From NCBI RefSeq assembly GCF_004353915.1, contig NZ_SMRP01000001.1:572646-636645 (forward strand): a stretch of 64,000 nucleotides of DNA, given 5' to 3'. How positions within the stretch are numbered: the stretch's first letter is position 1; every line of letters starts with the position of its first letter. This document shows positions 47,756 through 57,599 of this stretch, piece by piece. The notes under the pieces are model-generated. The model was not told where the DNA came from and made no database searches. It saw only the letters and a program-made list of their open reading frames with translations. Origin of the DNA: Paraburkholderia silviterrae. Lineage in GTDB: Bacteria > Pseudomonadota > Gammaproteobacteria > Burkholderiales > Burkholderiaceae. The position numbers were made by a program, and so were the translations under genes.

Positions 47756-47927
47756 CTCTGAAAATGCGTGGAATCCGGGGGCGTTGCAGCCAATGAGCGG
47801 CGGCGCGGCCAGCGCCGTTCGCTTTAGCTGTTTTGGGTTGCCCCGCGTCCGCAAGCTGAGATCAAATCGACGCAAGCCCTCATGCTAGCACGGAGAGCAC
47901 GCAACGCACGCGCTCCCCGCCCGCCGC

Positions 47928-49472
47928 TCACTCCACCGAGAGCTGCAGGTGCAGCTGCGAGCGCGTGCCGCCGTCCATCGCGTCGCTCGCGGCGTCGCGG
48001 TCCGACTGCGCCTGGGGCGCGAGGCGTGCCAGCTCGATGCTGTCGAGATACGTGCTCGTGATGTCGCCGGTGATGTAGTCGCCGTCGAAGCACGATGCCT
48101 CGAACTCCTTCAACTCCGGATTGATGTCGCGCACTGCCTGCTTGAGCGCATCCACGTCCTGATACACGAGGTGGTCCGCGCCGATGATGCGCGCCACTTC
48201 CTCATCCGTGCGGCCGTGCGCCACGAGCTCGCCGCGCGTGGGCATGTCGATGCCGTAGACGTTCGGATATTTCACCGGCGGCGCCGCCGAAGCGAAGATC
48301 ACCTTGGTCGCGCCTGCGTCGCGCGCCATCTGCACGATCTCCTGCGAGGTGGTGCCGCGCACGATCGAGTCGTCGATGATCAGCACGTTCTTGCCCTTGA
48401 ACTCGATGCCCATGGCGTTGAGCTTCTGGCGCACCGACTTCTTGCGCATGGCCTGGCCCGGCATGATGAAGGTGCGGCCCACGTAGCGGTTCTTGAAGAA
48501 GCCCTCGCGGTATTCCACGCCGAGCTTCTTCGCGACCTGCATCGCCGCGGGGCGCGACGAGTCGGGAATCGGCATCACGACGTCGATCTTCACGTCGGGC
48601 AGCTCGCGCCGGATCTTCTCGGCGAGGTAGTCGCCCATGCGCAGACGCACGTTGTACACGGGCACGCCGTCGAGCACTGAGTCCGGACGCGCGAGATAGA
48701 CGAGCTCGAAAATGCAGGGGTTGAGCGTCGGCGCCGCGGCGCATTGCTGCGCGTAGAAGTTGCCCTCGGCGTCGATGAACACCGCCTCGCCCGGCTCCAC
48801 GTCGCGCACGAACTCGAAGCCGATGCCTTCGAGCGCCACCGATTCCGAGGCCACCATCCACTCGGTGCCTTCCGGCGTTTCCATTTTGCCGATGCACAGC
48901 GGGCGGATGCCGAACGGGTCGCGGAACGCGAGCAGCCCGTAGCCGGAGATCAGCGAGACGATGGCGTACGAGCCGCGCAGGCGGCGGTGCACGCCCGAAA
49001 CCGCCTTGAAGAGCGCTGCCGGATCGAGCTCTAGGCCCGAGCTCGCGAGCTGCACTTCGTGCGCGAGCACGTTGAGCAGCACTTCGGTGTCGGAATGGGT
49101 GTTGATGTGGCGGCGGTCCACACGGAACATCTCTTCCTTGAGCTGTTGCCAGTTCGTGAGATTGCCGTTGTGCGCGAGGACGATGCCGAACGGCGCGTTC
49201 ACGTAGAACGGCTGGGCCTCTTCTTCGCTCGACGCCGAGCCGGCCGTCGGGTAGCGCACCTGGCCGATGCCGCTGGTGCCGGGCAGGCTGCGCATGTTGC
49301 GCGTGCGGAACACGTCGCGCACCATGCCGTTGGCCTTGTGCATGTGGAAGGTGCTGCCGTTCGCGGTGGCGATGCCGGCCGCGTCCTGACCACGGTGCTG
49401 CAGGAGCAGCAGCGCGTCATAGAGGAGCTGATTGACGGGAGAGCGGGAAACTACGCCTACGATGCCGCACAT
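47928..49472 (-). CDS. purF: Amidophosphoribosyltransferase
   Basis: 514 residues. First committed step of purine synthesis: PRPP + glutamine to phosphoribosylamine. Cys2 after the initiator (MCGIVGVVS) is the glutaminase nucleophile. RYPTAGSASSEEEAQPF and the PRPP loop VLIIDDSIVRGTTSQEIV near residue 365 are intact. Length is normal. It follows cvpA as in E. coli and other proteobacteria. Confidence 0.97.
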   Translation of the reverse strand: MCGIVGVVSRSPVNQLLYDALLLLQHRGQDAAGIATANGSTFHMHKANGMVRDVFRTRNMRSLPGTSGIGQVRYPTAGSASSEEEAQPFYVNAPFGIVLAHNGNLTNWQQLKEEMFRVDRRHINTHSDTEVLLNVLAHEVQLASSGLELDPAALFKAVSGVHRRLRGSYAIVSLISGYGLLAFRDPFGIRPLCIGKMETPEGTEWMVASESVALEGIGFEFVRDVEPGEAVFIDAEGNFYAQQCAAAPTLNPCIFELVYLARPDSVLDGVPVYNVRLRMGDYLAEKIRRELPDVKIDVVMPIPDSSRPAAMQVAKKLGVEYREGFFKNRYVGRTFIMPGQAMRKKSVRQKLNAMGIEFKGKNVLIIDDSIVRGTTSQEIVQMARDAGATKVIFASAAPPVKYPNVYGIDMPTRGELVAHGRTDEEVARIIGADHLVYQDVDALKQAVRDINPELKEFEASCFDGDYITGDITSTYLDSIELARLAPQAQSDRDAASDAMDGGTRSQLHLQLSVE

Positions 49473-49567
49473 GGCAGGTCCTTCAAAAAAGCGAAATCAG
49501 CAGTGACGGCACGCTCGCGTCGGCCAGCCGGGCCGGCGGAATGCGCCGCATGATCGGGGAGTACCCA

Positions 49568-49594
49568 GGGCCTGTTCAGGCTAATGACAGGCCC
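49568..49594. repeat. Dispersed hairpin motif copy 3 (GGGCCTGT ... ACAGGCCC)
   Basis: Eight-base perfect arms GGGCCTGT (49568-49575) and ACAGGCCC (49587-49594) around TCAGGCTAATG, in the 173-base gap between cvpA and purF. Core AATGACAGGCCC is shared with the copies near 20581 and 45504. No T-tract. Confidence 0.55.
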
Positions 49595-49645
49595 CATGCA
49601 GTACTGCCGGTCGGCTGCGCCTGCCCTCACGCGATCAGCTTCTGA

Positions 49646-50140
49646 TCAGACGTGAACGTAGGCCGCGAGCGTCTCGGGCAAAAACGGTTTCAGTTCGAGC
49701 ACGCCCTGCACGGCATACGGCCGCAGCAGCGCCTTGCGCCAGAAGTCCTGCTGGGGCAGCTCGGTCAGTCCCGCGAGGACGACGAGAATCAGCACCAGCA
49801 CGACGCCTCGCACGAGGCCGAACATCATGCCGAGCGAGCGGTCCACACCGGACAAGCCGCTCACCTGCACCAGCCGGCCGATCAGCGCGTTCGCCACCCC
49901 GGCCACGAGCACCACGCCAATCACGATCAGCGCGAAGGCGATCAGCCATTGGGTCAGCGCCCCGCCCGGCCAGTTCGCCGGGATGAAGGGCACCACGCGG
50001 TCCACATAGCGGCACGCCACGATGAGCGCCGCGATCCAGCCGATCAGCCCGAAAATTTCGCCGATGAGTCCGCGCCACGCGCCGCGCAGCGCGGACAAAC
50101 CGATCACCGCCATTACAGCGTAGTCGAATGCCGTGAACAT
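49646..50140 (-). CDS. cvpA: CvpA-family membrane protein
   Basis: 164 residues with four hydrophobic helices (about 5-20, 28-48, 62-84, 100-125). FDYAVMAVIGLSALRGAWRGLIGEIFGLIGW is the CvpA signature; DRSLGMMFGLVRG lies in the third loop. In E. coli cvpA is needed for colicin V production and sits upstream of purF, as here. It begins 7 bases after the SPOR-domain gene, so it is in the same operon. Confidence 0.92.
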   Translation of the reverse strand: MFTAFDYAVMAVIGLSALRGAWRGLIGEIFGLIGWIAALIVACRYVDRVVPFIPANWPGGALTQWLIAFALIVIGVVLVAGVANALIGRLVQVSGLSGVDRSLGMMFGLVRGVVLVLILVVLAGLTELPQQDFWRKALLRPYAVQGVLELKPFLPETLAAYVHV

Positions 50141-50147
50141 CGGCGGC

Positions 50148-51080
50148 TTATTGGGCGTTTGCGTTCGAGCCGGCCGTCAGGCCCGCGCCGCGCACCTTCG
50201 CGATCGCCTCCGTGGCCGACGCGCGGTCCGGGAACGGGCCTGCGCGCAGCAGCGTGTGCGTCGTGCCGTCGGCATCCTTGCCTTGCTCGGTATATGCGGG
50301 TACGCCCGCGGCTTTCAACTTCGCGACCCATTTGTTCGCGGCGGCGTCGCTGTTGAACGCGCCTAGCTGCACCGCGAAGCGCGCGCCCGGCGGCGCGGCG
50401 GGTGCGCTGGAGTCGTCATTGGCATTGGCACTGGCCGTCGCCGCGTCGGCGGCCTTGCCGCGCGACGCGAGTGCCGTCTCCGCGGACGGCGCGGCCGGCG
50501 CGGTCGGCTTCGAGGCCGTGCTACGCGGCGCCTGCGCGACCTGGGTCGATTGATTCGCTTGAGCTTGAGCTTGTGTTTGAGCGGCCGGCGCGGCGTTGGC
50601 CGGCGCCGCCTGTTTGGCTTGAGCCGATTGCGTCGATTGCGCGGTCCGCGCCGGCGCGGCGCCCGAGGTTGCCGCCGCGAGACTGGAGACGCCCGTTGCA
50701 GCATCCGTCGCAGCAGGATTATCCGGGGCGACGCCCGCCTGAGTGTCCTCGTCGCTGCGCGCGGCGGTCTTCGGCGCCGGGCGGCTCGGAATATCGATGG
50801 AGATGTCGTCGGTGACGGGTTTAGGGTGCGAGTCGAGCACCATCGGCAGGATCACGATGGCGGCCAGCACCAGCGCAATCGCGCCAACGAGGCGCCGGCG
50901 CGCGCGCTGCTTTTCCGGCAGGGTGGGATCGAGCAGCATCGCCTCGGCGTCGCCGGAGCGGGACGGCCGGCGGCTGCGACGCTCCACGCGCGTGTTCTGA
51001 CTGCTCCGGCGGCGGGAGCCGGCTTCGGCGTCGCGTCGGCTGGGCGCGTCGTCTTTCTTGCCGAACGAGAAAATTCCCAT
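50148..51080 (-). CDS. dedD: SPOR-domain cell-division protein (DedD-like)
   Basis: 310 residues. A basic cytoplasmic N terminus (about 1-60), one transmembrane helix (LVGAIALVLAAIVILPMVL, about 64-82), a long Ala/Gln/Thr-rich periplasmic linker (about 115-225) and a C-terminal SPOR domain (RFAVQLGAFNSDAAANKWVAKLKAAGVPAY, then LLRAGPFPDRASATEAIAKVR). It probably binds denuded septal peptidoglycan during division. Position between folC and cvpA matches dedD of other proteobacteria; the symbol rests on that and the architecture. Confidence 0.88.
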   Translation of the reverse strand: MGIFSFGKKDDAPSRRDAEAGSRRRSSQNTRVERRSRRPSRSGDAEAMLLDPTLPEKQRARRRLVGAIALVLAAIVILPMVLDSHPKPVTDDISIDIPSRPAPKTAARSDEDTQAGVAPDNPAATDAATGVSSLAAATSGAAPARTAQSTQSAQAKQAAPANAAPAAQTQAQAQANQSTQVAQAPRSTASKPTAPAAPSAETALASRGKAADAATASANANDDSSAPAAPPGARFAVQLGAFNSDAAANKWVAKLKAAGVPAYTEQGKDADGTTHTLLRAGPFPDRASATEAIAKVRGAGLTAGSNANAQ

Positions 51081-51128
51081 GTATGGCTGCTTTTGGCCTG
51101 TGCGTAGTGGCTGTAGAGGGCCGCGCGA

Positions 51129-52439
51129 TCAGTGCTGCTGCGACTTTCGCCAGGCCATGACGCCGGCAACCGTCAAAAAACTTCCGAAAACGATAATTCT
51201 ATCATTTTCAGTCGCCCGTTTTAGCGCATCTTGAAACGCCGCGGCGGGCGTTGCATGGCGCGTAATGCTGCTGTCGGGGCCGTCTTCCACACCGGCCTCG
51301 CGCAGCACGTCTTCAAGCTGTTGCGCCGAAGCCGCACGCGGCAACGGCAGGTCGGTCACGCACCAATGGTCGATTTCGCCCTTCAGGTGTGCGACCACGC
51401 CCGCGATGTCCTTGTCGCGCATGGCGCCAAACACCGCGTACGTGTACGGAAAATACCCCATGCTGGAGAGATTTTGCCCGAGCACGGCTGCGGCGTGCGG
51501 ATTGTGGCCAACGTCGAGGATGATCGACGGCTTGCCCGGCAAGACCTGGAAGCGGCCCGGCAGCTCGACATTGGCGAGGCCGAGGCGAATGTCCTGCGCC
51601 GATACCGGCACGCGATCGCGCATCGATTCGAGCGCGGCGAGCGCAGCCGAGGTATTGATCAGCTGATTCGCGCCGCGCAACGCCGGATACGCGAGCGACG
51701 AACGGCGCTGCGAGCGGCCCACGTAGTTCCACTGCTGACGCTCGCTGCCGGCCTGGCCTTCATAGCGGAAATCGCGGCCGAAGAGCCACAGATCGGCGCC
51801 GATGGCCTGCGCATGGTCGATGAGCGACTGCGGCGGCAGCGGGTCCGCGCAAATCGCTGGCCGGCCGGCACGGAAGATCCCGGCCTTTTCGAAGCCGATC
51901 TTCTCGCGCGTGTCGCCGAGATACTCGGTGTGGTCGAGGTCGATGCTCGTGATGACCGCGCAGTCGGTGTCGAGCACGTTCACGGCGTCCAGGCGACCGC
52001 CGAGACCGACTTCGAAGATCACGGCGTCGAGCCCGCGCGAGGCGAACAGATGCATGATCGCGAGCGTGGTGAACTCGAAGTAGGTGAGCGAGACGGGCGT
52101 GGCGAGCGCGTTGCGCGCGGCTTCCACGGCTTCGAAGTGCGGCAGCAGCTCAGTGTCGCTGGCCTCTTTGCCATCGATACGCGCGCGCTCGTTGAACGAC
52201 AGCAGGTGCGGCGAGGTATGGCAGCCGACGTGATAGCCCGCCTTCAGCAGGATGGTTTCGAGAATCGCGCAGGTGGAGCCCTTCCCGTTCGTGCCGCCGA
52301 CGGTGAACATCGGGCATTCGAACTTCAGGTTCAGCGCCTCCTTGACCAGGCGGATGCGCTCGAGGCCCATGTCGATGCCGACCGGATGCGCAGTTTCGAG
52401 ATGCGTGAGCCACGCGTCGAGGGTAGGAAAAGTACTCAT
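51129..52439 (-). CDS. folC: Dihydrofolate synthase / folylpolyglutamate synthase
   Basis: 436 residues, Mur-ligase-like. P-loop TVGGTNGKGSTCAILE near residue 50, SPHLLSFNERARIDG near 85, ITSIDLDHTEYLGDTREKIGFEKAGIFR near 165 and DVGHNPHAA near 315. It attaches glutamate to dihydropteroate and to folates. The next gene starts about 50 bases downstream. Confidence 0.96.
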   Translation of the reverse strand: MSTFPTLDAWLTHLETAHPVGIDMGLERIRLVKEALNLKFECPMFTVGGTNGKGSTCAILETILLKAGYHVGCHTSPHLLSFNERARIDGKEASDTELLPHFEAVEAARNALATPVSLTYFEFTTLAIMHLFASRGLDAVIFEVGLGGRLDAVNVLDTDCAVITSIDLDHTEYLGDTREKIGFEKAGIFRAGRPAICADPLPPQSLIDHAQAIGADLWLFGRDFRYEGQAGSERQQWNYVGRSQRRSSLAYPALRGANQLINTSAALAALESMRDRVPVSAQDIRLGLANVELPGRFQVLPGKPSIILDVGHNPHAAAVLGQNLSSMGYFPYTYAVFGAMRDKDIAGVVAHLKGEIDHWCVTDLPLPRAASAQQLEDVLREAGVEDGPDSSITRHATPAAAFQDALKRATENDRIIVFGSFLTVAGVMAWRKSQQH

Positions 52440-52555
52440 CGGGACGATTCAGGAAATCCGTGCACTGCGTGCGTTCGTGCAATGGCGCGCGGGTTCGGCG
52501 CGCCGTTCACGCTCGCGAGCCGCTGCGAAAGAACGGCATTATCGCGGAAATGACA

Positions 52556-52618
52556 ACGCGCCGCTTGCTTTCGCTTGCGGCGCGTCTGACAAGGCGCGGA
52601 AGCTGCGAGTTCCGCGCC
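52556..52618 (-). promoter_or_regulatory. Two consecutive hairpins between accD and folC
   Basis: Hairpin 1: ACGCGCCGC (52556-52564) with GCGGCGCGT (52577-52585), 12-base loop. Hairpin 2: GGCGCGGAA (52593-52601) with TTCCGCGCC (52610-52618), 8-base loop. Both have perfect 9-bp stems in the 238-base accD-folC gap. Possible processing, attenuation or termination structures; neither has a T-tract. Confidence 0.4.
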
Positions 52619-52677
52619 CTTGCAATTATCTTTGCTGCTTCGCCTTTACGACGACCCCAACGGGGGCTTGCGAGTAC

Positions 52678-53550
52678 TCAGGCCACCGCATCGGCGGGCT
52701 GGCGCTGCAGCAACGCCATCAATTGGGCGATTTCTTCGCGCAGCTTGCGGCGGTCGACGATCATGTCGATCGCGCCCTTTTGCAGCAGGAATTCCGAGCG
52801 CTGGAAGCCTTCGGGCAGCTTCTCGCGCACCGTTTGCTCGATCACGCGCGGGCCGGCGAAGCCGATCAGCGCCTTCGGTTCCGCGATCACGACGTCGCCG
52901 AGGAACGCGAAGCTGGCCGAGACGCCGCCCATGGTCGGGTCGGTCAGCACGGAGATGAACGGCAGCTTGGCGTCCGAGAGCTTCGTGAGCATGGCCGTGG
53001 TCTTGGCCATCTGCATGAGCGAGAGCAGGCTTTCCTGCATGCGCGCGCCGCCCGAGGCCGTGAAGCAGATGAACGGCACTTGCTGCTCGAGCGCGTTCTG
53101 CGCGCCGCGTGCGAAGCGCTCGCCCACCACCGAGCCCATCGAGCCGCCCATGAACGAGAACTCGAAGCAGGCGACCACGCACGGCAGCGTGTGGATCGCG
53201 CCGCCCATGACGACCATGGCGTCGGTTTCGCCGGTGTCGTCCATCGCTTCCTTGATGCGGTCGGGGTACTTGCGGCTGTCCTTGAACTTCAGTGCGTCGA
53301 CCGGCACGATTTCCTGGCCGATTTCATAGCGGCCTTCCGGATCGAGCAGACCGTCGAGGCGCTCGCGCGCGTTGATCCGCATGTGGTGGTCGCACTTCGG
53401 GCAGACGTGCAGGTTGGCCTCCACGTCGTTGCGGTACAGGACCGCTTCGCACGACGGGCACTTGATCCACAGACCTTCCGGAATGCTCTTGCGACTTTTC
53501 GGATCGGTTTGCTTGATCTTGGGCGGCAGCAGTTTATCGAGCCAGCTCAT
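52678..53550 (-). CDS. accD: Acetyl-CoA carboxylase carboxyltransferase subunit beta
   Basis: 290 residues. N-terminal zinc ribbon [23 protein letters not shown] (residues about 31-53, two CxxC pairs) and the crotonase-fold carboxyltransferase domain with [22 protein letters not shown] near 160 and ADPTMGG-like [13 protein letters not shown] near 195. It works with AccA, not in this window, to make malonyl-CoA. ATG 53550 ([13 protein letters not shown]) is the family start. Lies downstream of trpA as in many beta- and gammaproteobacteria. Confidence 0.97.
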   Translation of the reverse strand: MSWLDKLLPPKIKQTDPKSRKSIPEGLWIKCPSCEAVLYRNDVEANLHVCPKCDHHMRINARERLDGLLDPEGRYEIGQEIVPVDALKFKDSRKYPDRIKEAMDDTGETDAMVVMGGAIHTLPCVVACFEFSFMGGSMGSVVGERFARGAQNALEQQVPFICFTASGGARMQESLLSLMQMAKTTAMLTKLSDAKLPFISVLTDPTMGGVSASFAFLGDVVIAEPKALIGFAGPRVIEQTVREKLPEGFQRSEFLLQKGAIDMIVDRRKLREEIAQLMALLQRQPADAVA

Positions 53551-53693
53551 GAATGTTGATTCCTTGTTCGTGATGCGCGGGCGCGGACGGCCTGCCTGGT
53601 CGACCGGCACACCCGGCCGGTCCCACTGAGGCAGCATTTCGACCGGGTTCCGACCCCGACCGCGCATGGCGAAAAAGCGATTTTACAGCAGTC

Positions 53694-54509
53694 TCATTTC
53701 GCGTTGTCCGATACCGCATCGAGCGCGGTCCGAATGCCGCTCACAAACTGCGTGAGCGCCTCGGCGGCGGTCTCGGGCGGCGCCTGTTCGAGCAACTGCA
53801 CGATACGGCTGCCGATCACGACCGCATCGGATACCTGGGCCACGGCGGCGGCGGTTTGCGCGTCGCGAATGCCGAAGCCGACGCCGACCGGCAACGGCAC
53901 GCGCGCCTTGATCGCCGGGATTTTACTCGCGATGCTCGGGACGTCGAGGTTCGCGGCGCCGGTCACGCCCTTGAGCGAGACGTAATAGACATAGCCGCTC
54001 GCGGCGCGGCCCACTTCGGCGATGCGCTCGTCGGTGGAGGTGGGCGCGAGCAGGAAGATCGGGTCGATGTCGGCGGCTTTCATCTTCGCGGCGAATTCCA
54101 CCGACTCCTCGGGCGGATAGTCGACCACCAGCACGCCGTCCACGCCCGCGGCCTTCGCGGCGGTGGCGAACGCGTCGGCACCCATGCGCTCGATCGGGTT
54201 GGCGTAGCCCATCAGCACGACGGGCGTCTGGTCATCGGTTTCGCGGAAACGCTTGACGTCGGCGAGCACGCTCTTGAGCGTCACGCCCTTCTCGAGCGCG
54301 CGCTCGGACGACTGCTGGATCACCGGGCCGTCGGCCATCGGGTCCGAGAACGGCACGCCGAGCTCGATCACGTCGGCGCCGCCAGCGGCGAGCGCATGCA
54401 TGAATTCGACCGTACGCGCCGGATCGGGGTCGCCGGCGGTCATGAACGGGATCAGGCCTTTCTTGCTGGAGGCGGCGAGCGCCTCGAACGTGGTTTTGAT
54501 GCGGGACAT
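53694..54509 (-). CDS. trpA: Tryptophan synthase alpha chain
   Basis: 271 residues, TIM barrel. FMTAGDPDP near 22, catalytic Glu in [20 protein letters not shown] near 50, catalytic Asp in [12 protein letters not shown] near 130, and [10 protein letters not shown] near 215. It cleaves indole-3-glycerol phosphate and channels indole to TrpB. Separated from trpB by a methyltransferase gene. Confidence 0.97.
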   Translation of the reverse strand: MSRIKTTFEALAASSKKGLIPFMTAGDPDPARTVEFMHALAAGGADVIELGVPFSDPMADGPVIQQSSERALEKGVTLKSVLADVKRFRETDDQTPVVLMGYANPIERMGADAFATAAKAAGVDGVLVVDYPPEESVEFAAKMKAADIDPIFLLAPTSTDERIAEVGRAASGYVYYVSLKGVTGAANLDVPSIASKIPAIKARVPLPVGVGFGIRDAQTAAAVAQVSDAVVIGSRIVQLLEQAPPETAAEALTQFVSGIRTALDAVSDNAK

Positions 54510-54567
54510 AACAAGGGTCCTCAGATTCGGTCGTTACCGCGCGGCGCGAGCCGGCGGCGGGGGCGCG

Positions 54568-55491
54568 TCATGCGCCCGCAGCATCGATAGCGGCAGCGTG
54601 CGCGGAGGCGGCCATGGCGGCCGCGCTCACGCGTTCGCGCGCGATCGCGCAGTAACTTTCGTTGATTTCATAGCCGACGAATTCGCGCTTGTGACGCGCG
54701 CAAGCGACTGCCGTGGTGCCGCTGCCCATGAACGGGTCCAGCACGCGGCCGCCCGGCGGGCAGCTCGCGAGCACCATGCGCTCGACGATCTCAAGAGGCT
54801 TCTGGGTGGGATGATCCACGCGCTCGGCGTGCTGCCGGTGCAGCCGCGAGACGGACCAGATGTCCTTGGGGTTGTAGCCGAGCTCCAGCCACTTGCTGCC
54901 TTCGAACAATTTGCGCGAACGCGCCTTCTTCGTGACGGCATCGTACGGGATGCGGACGGGATCGAGATCGAAGTAATAATCCTTCGAGACCGCGAAGAAA
55001 CCGATGTTGTCATGCACCGAGGTGAAGCGGCGGGTCGTGCCGCCCATGCTGGGCACGCGACGATCCCAGACGATCTCGTTAATCATCGTCATCTTCGACT
55101 TCAGATAAACGAAGATCTCGGGCGCGTATTGCCAGGTGCAGAACACATAGAGCGAGCCGCTCGCCTTGAGCTTTGGAATCGCCAGGTCGAGCCACTCGTA
55201 CGTCCAGGCGAGGAAGTCCTCGCCCGAGCGCATGTCGGAGTCGTTGCCGTAGTCCTTGCCGAGCCCGTAAGGCGGGTCGGCGACGATCAAATCGATCGAG
55301 GCGTCGGGCAGGTTCGCCGCATCGGTCAGGAAATCGCGGTTCAGGAGCCGGATGCCATCGGGTACGGCAGGCACAGCCGGCACCGGGGGCACCACGGCTG
55401 GCGCTTCGGCGGCCGCTACGGGAGCAGTCGCCTCGGCACCGGCCTCGCCCATGGGCGCCGGCATCTGCGGCTCGTCGAACTCGTCACGCAT
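54568..55491 (-). CDS. Orphan beta-class DNA (adenine-N6 type) methyltransferase inside the trp operon
   Basis: 307 residues. Catalytic motif IV DPPYGLGKDYG near residue 72 precedes the SAM-binding motif I DPFMGSGTTAVA near 252, the beta-class order; DPPY favours adenine N6 over cytosine N4 methylation. A target-recognition region lies between (about 130-230). The first 45 residues are Ala/Pro-rich. No restriction gene is adjacent, so it is solitary. It sits between trpB and trpA with short gaps (21 and 58 bases) and is probably co-transcribed with them. Homologues at this locus in Burkholderia are, as I recall, tied to epigenetic control; recognition site is not readable here. Confidence 0.9.
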   Translation of the reverse strand: MRDEFDEPQMPAPMGEAGAEATAPVAAAEAPAVVPPVPAVPAVPDGIRLLNRDFLTDAANLPDASIDLIVADPPYGLGKDYGNDSDMRSGEDFLAWTYEWLDLAIPKLKASGSLYVFCTWQYAPEIFVYLKSKMTMINEIVWDRRVPSMGGTTRRFTSVHDNIGFFAVSKDYYFDLDPVRIPYDAVTKKARSRKLFEGSKWLELGYNPKDIWSVSRLHRQHAERVDHPTQKPLEIVERMVLASCPPGGRVLDPFMGSGTTAVACARHKREFVGYEINESYCAIARERVSAAAMAASAHAAAIDAAGA

Positions 55492-55512
55492 CGCTTGTGT
55501 CGCTCCGGGCGC

Positions 55513-56706
55513 TCAGAACTGGATGCCCGATCGCTCGGCGACCGTGTGCATGTCCTTGTCGCCGCGGCCCGACAGGTTCACCAGCAGAACCTTGTCCTTG
55601 GGCAGCGTGGGCGCGAGCTTCGCCGCGTACGCGAGCGCGTGGCTCGATTCGAGCGCCGGAATGATGCCTTCGATGCGGCAGCAGTCGTGGAACGCCTTGA
55701 GCGCTTCCTCGTCGTCGATGGTCACGTACTGCGCGCGGCCGCTGTCCTTGAGCCACGCGTGCTCGGGACCGACGCCGGGATAGTCGAGGCCCGCCGAGAC
55801 CGAGTGCGTCTCGATGATCTGGCCGTTCTCGTCCTGCAGCAGATAGGTGCGGTTGCCGTGCAGCACGCCTGGCGTGCCGGCCGCGAGCGAGGCCGCGTGA
55901 CGGCCCGTCTCCATGCCATCACCGGCAGGCTCGACGCCGATCAACTGCACCGAACTATCCTCGATATACGGGTAAAAGATACCCATCGCGTTCGATCCGC
56001 CGCCCACGCACGCGATCACGGCGTCGGGCTGGCGACCCGTCATTTCCGGCATCTGCACGCGGCATTCGTCGCCGATCACGCGCTGGAAGTCGCGCACCAT
56101 CATCGGATACGGGTGCGGGCCCGCCACGGTGCCGATGATGTAGAAGGTGTTTTCGACGTTGGTGACCCAGTCGCGCATGGCTTCGTTGAGCGCGTCCTTG
56201 AGCGTGCGCGAGCCCGATTCCACGGGCACCACGGTCGCGCCGAGCAGCTTCATGCGGTAGACGTTGGCGGCCTGGCGGCGCACGTCTTCAGCGCCCATGT
56301 AGACCACGCACTCCATGCCGAAGCGCGCCGCGATGGTCGCGGTGGCCACGCCGTGCTGGCCCGCGCCGGTTTCCGCGATCACGCGCGGCTTGCCCATGCG
56401 CTTGGCGAGCAGCGCCTGGCCGATCACGTTGTTCACCTTGTGCGCGCCGGTGTGATTCAGGTCTTCGCGCTTGAGATAGACCTGCGCACCGCCCAGCAGC
56501 TCGCTCCAGCGCTGCGCGTGATAAATCGGCGACGGACGGCCGACAAAATGCTTCAACTCGCGCTGATATTCGGCGACGAAGTCGGGATCGTCCTTGAATT
56601 TCGCGTAGGCATCGCGCAGCTCGTCGATCGCCTGCATGAGGGTTTCGGCAGCGAACACGCCGCCATAGGGGCCGAAATGGCCACGTTCATCTGGCAAATT
56701 GTACAT
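55513..56706 (-). CDS. trpB: Tryptophan synthase beta chain
   Basis: 397 residues, PLP enzyme. Family N terminus [19 protein letters not shown] Lys in [15 protein letters not shown] near 90, [10 protein letters not shown] near 112, and GGGSNAMG near 235. It joins indole and serine to tryptophan. It lies between trpF and the methyltransferase gene. Confidence 0.98.
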   Translation of the reverse strand: MYNLPDERGHFGPYGGVFAAETLMQAIDELRDAYAKFKDDPDFVAEYQRELKHFVGRPSPIYHAQRWSELLGGAQVYLKREDLNHTGAHKVNNVIGQALLAKRMGKPRVIAETGAGQHGVATATIAARFGMECVVYMGAEDVRRQAANVYRMKLLGATVVPVESGSRTLKDALNEAMRDWVTNVENTFYIIGTVAGPHPYPMMVRDFQRVIGDECRVQMPEMTGRQPDAVIACVGGGSNAMGIFYPYIEDSSVQLIGVEPAGDGMETGRHAASLAAGTPGVLHGNRTYLLQDENGQIIETHSVSAGLDYPGVGPEHAWLKDSGRAQYVTIDDEEALKAFHDCCRIEGIIPALESSHALAYAAKLAPTLPKDKVLLVNLSGRGDKDMHTVAERSGIQF

Positions 56707-56768
56707 AAGTCACTCGCTCGGCCGGCCGGGGCACTCTGCGTTGCGCAAAGGCTGGCTGGCCCAAGAAA

Positions 56769-57455
56769 TTATCCCGCGTCCGCTTCGCGCACTGCGCGCA
56801 CGAACGCCGCCATACGGGCGTGATCCTTCACGCCCTTGGCGCCCGGCACCTCGATGCCACTGGAGACATCGACGGCGAACGGACGCACCTGGCGAATCGC
56901 ATCACTGACGTTTTGCGCGTTCAAGCCACCACTTAAAACGGCCCGACGCGCGAGCCCTGCGGGGATAAGTGACCAATCGAAGACCTTCCCGCCGCCGCCG
57001 TAGCCTTCGACATGGGTGTCGAAAAGCAGGCCGCTGGCTGATGAATAACGATTTGCCGATTCTATCAAATCGGCCTCGCGAGTATCGGCCGCCACACGCA
57101 ACGCGCGCAACCAGGGCAAACCGGCAACCGATGCCAGCGACTCGCACTGCTCGGGCGTTTCATCGCCGTGGAACTGCAACAGCGTGAGCGAAACGTTGCT
57201 CGCCACCTCGCCGACCCATTGCGGCGTGGCATTCACGAAGAGACCCACGACCGAGACGAACGGCGGAATGTCGTGAGTGAGCTCGACGGCCTGGGCCACG
57301 CTCACCGAGCGCGCGCTCGGCGGATAGAACACGAGCCCGATGGCATCGGCACCAAGATCAATGGCGTGCGCGACCGCCTCGGGCGTCGAAAGCCCGCACA
57401 GCTTGATGCGCGTGCGGTGCGTGGCGGCGGTGGCGGATTGCTCGGCTGGCGTCAT
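56769..57455 (-). CDS. trpF: Phosphoribosylanthranilate isomerase
   Basis: 228 residues, TIM barrel. RTRIKLCGLSTPEAV with the catalytic Cys near 19, GLVFYPPSARSV near 45, LLQFHGDETPE near 90, FDTHVEGYGGGGKVFDW with catalytic Asp near 145, and LSGGLNAQNV near 175. I chose ATG 57455 because it gives the usual length; the frame stays open to ATG 57575, which would add a 40-residue Lys/Ala-rich extension starting 25 bases from truA. Neither has a strong ribosome binding site. Confidence 0.94.
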   Translation of the reverse strand: MTPAEQSATAATHRTRIKLCGLSTPEAVAHAIDLGADAIGLVFYPPSARSVSVAQAVELTHDIPPFVSVVGLFVNATPQWVGEVASNVSLTLLQFHGDETPEQCESLASVAGLPWLRALRVAADTREADLIESANRYSSASGLLFDTHVEGYGGGGKVFDWSLIPAGLARRAVLSGGLNAQNVSDAIRQVRPFAVDVSSGIEVPGAKGVKDHARMAAFVRAVREADAG

Positions 57456-57599
57456 GGGTTGAGGCTCGATGGCTTGTTTTGCTGTTTCAGGTTTTGCGCG
57501 GCGCGCTTTTGCAGACGCTTTTTGCACGGCGCTTTTTGCACGATCTTCGCGCCGCTTTATGGCGCAATTGCGCATTTTCAGAACCGGATGCGGGCGAAC

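Noticed and set aside
54253..56823. 856-codon plus-strand frame opposite trpA, the methyltransferase and trpB
   Set aside because: Antisense shadow of three well-identified genes.
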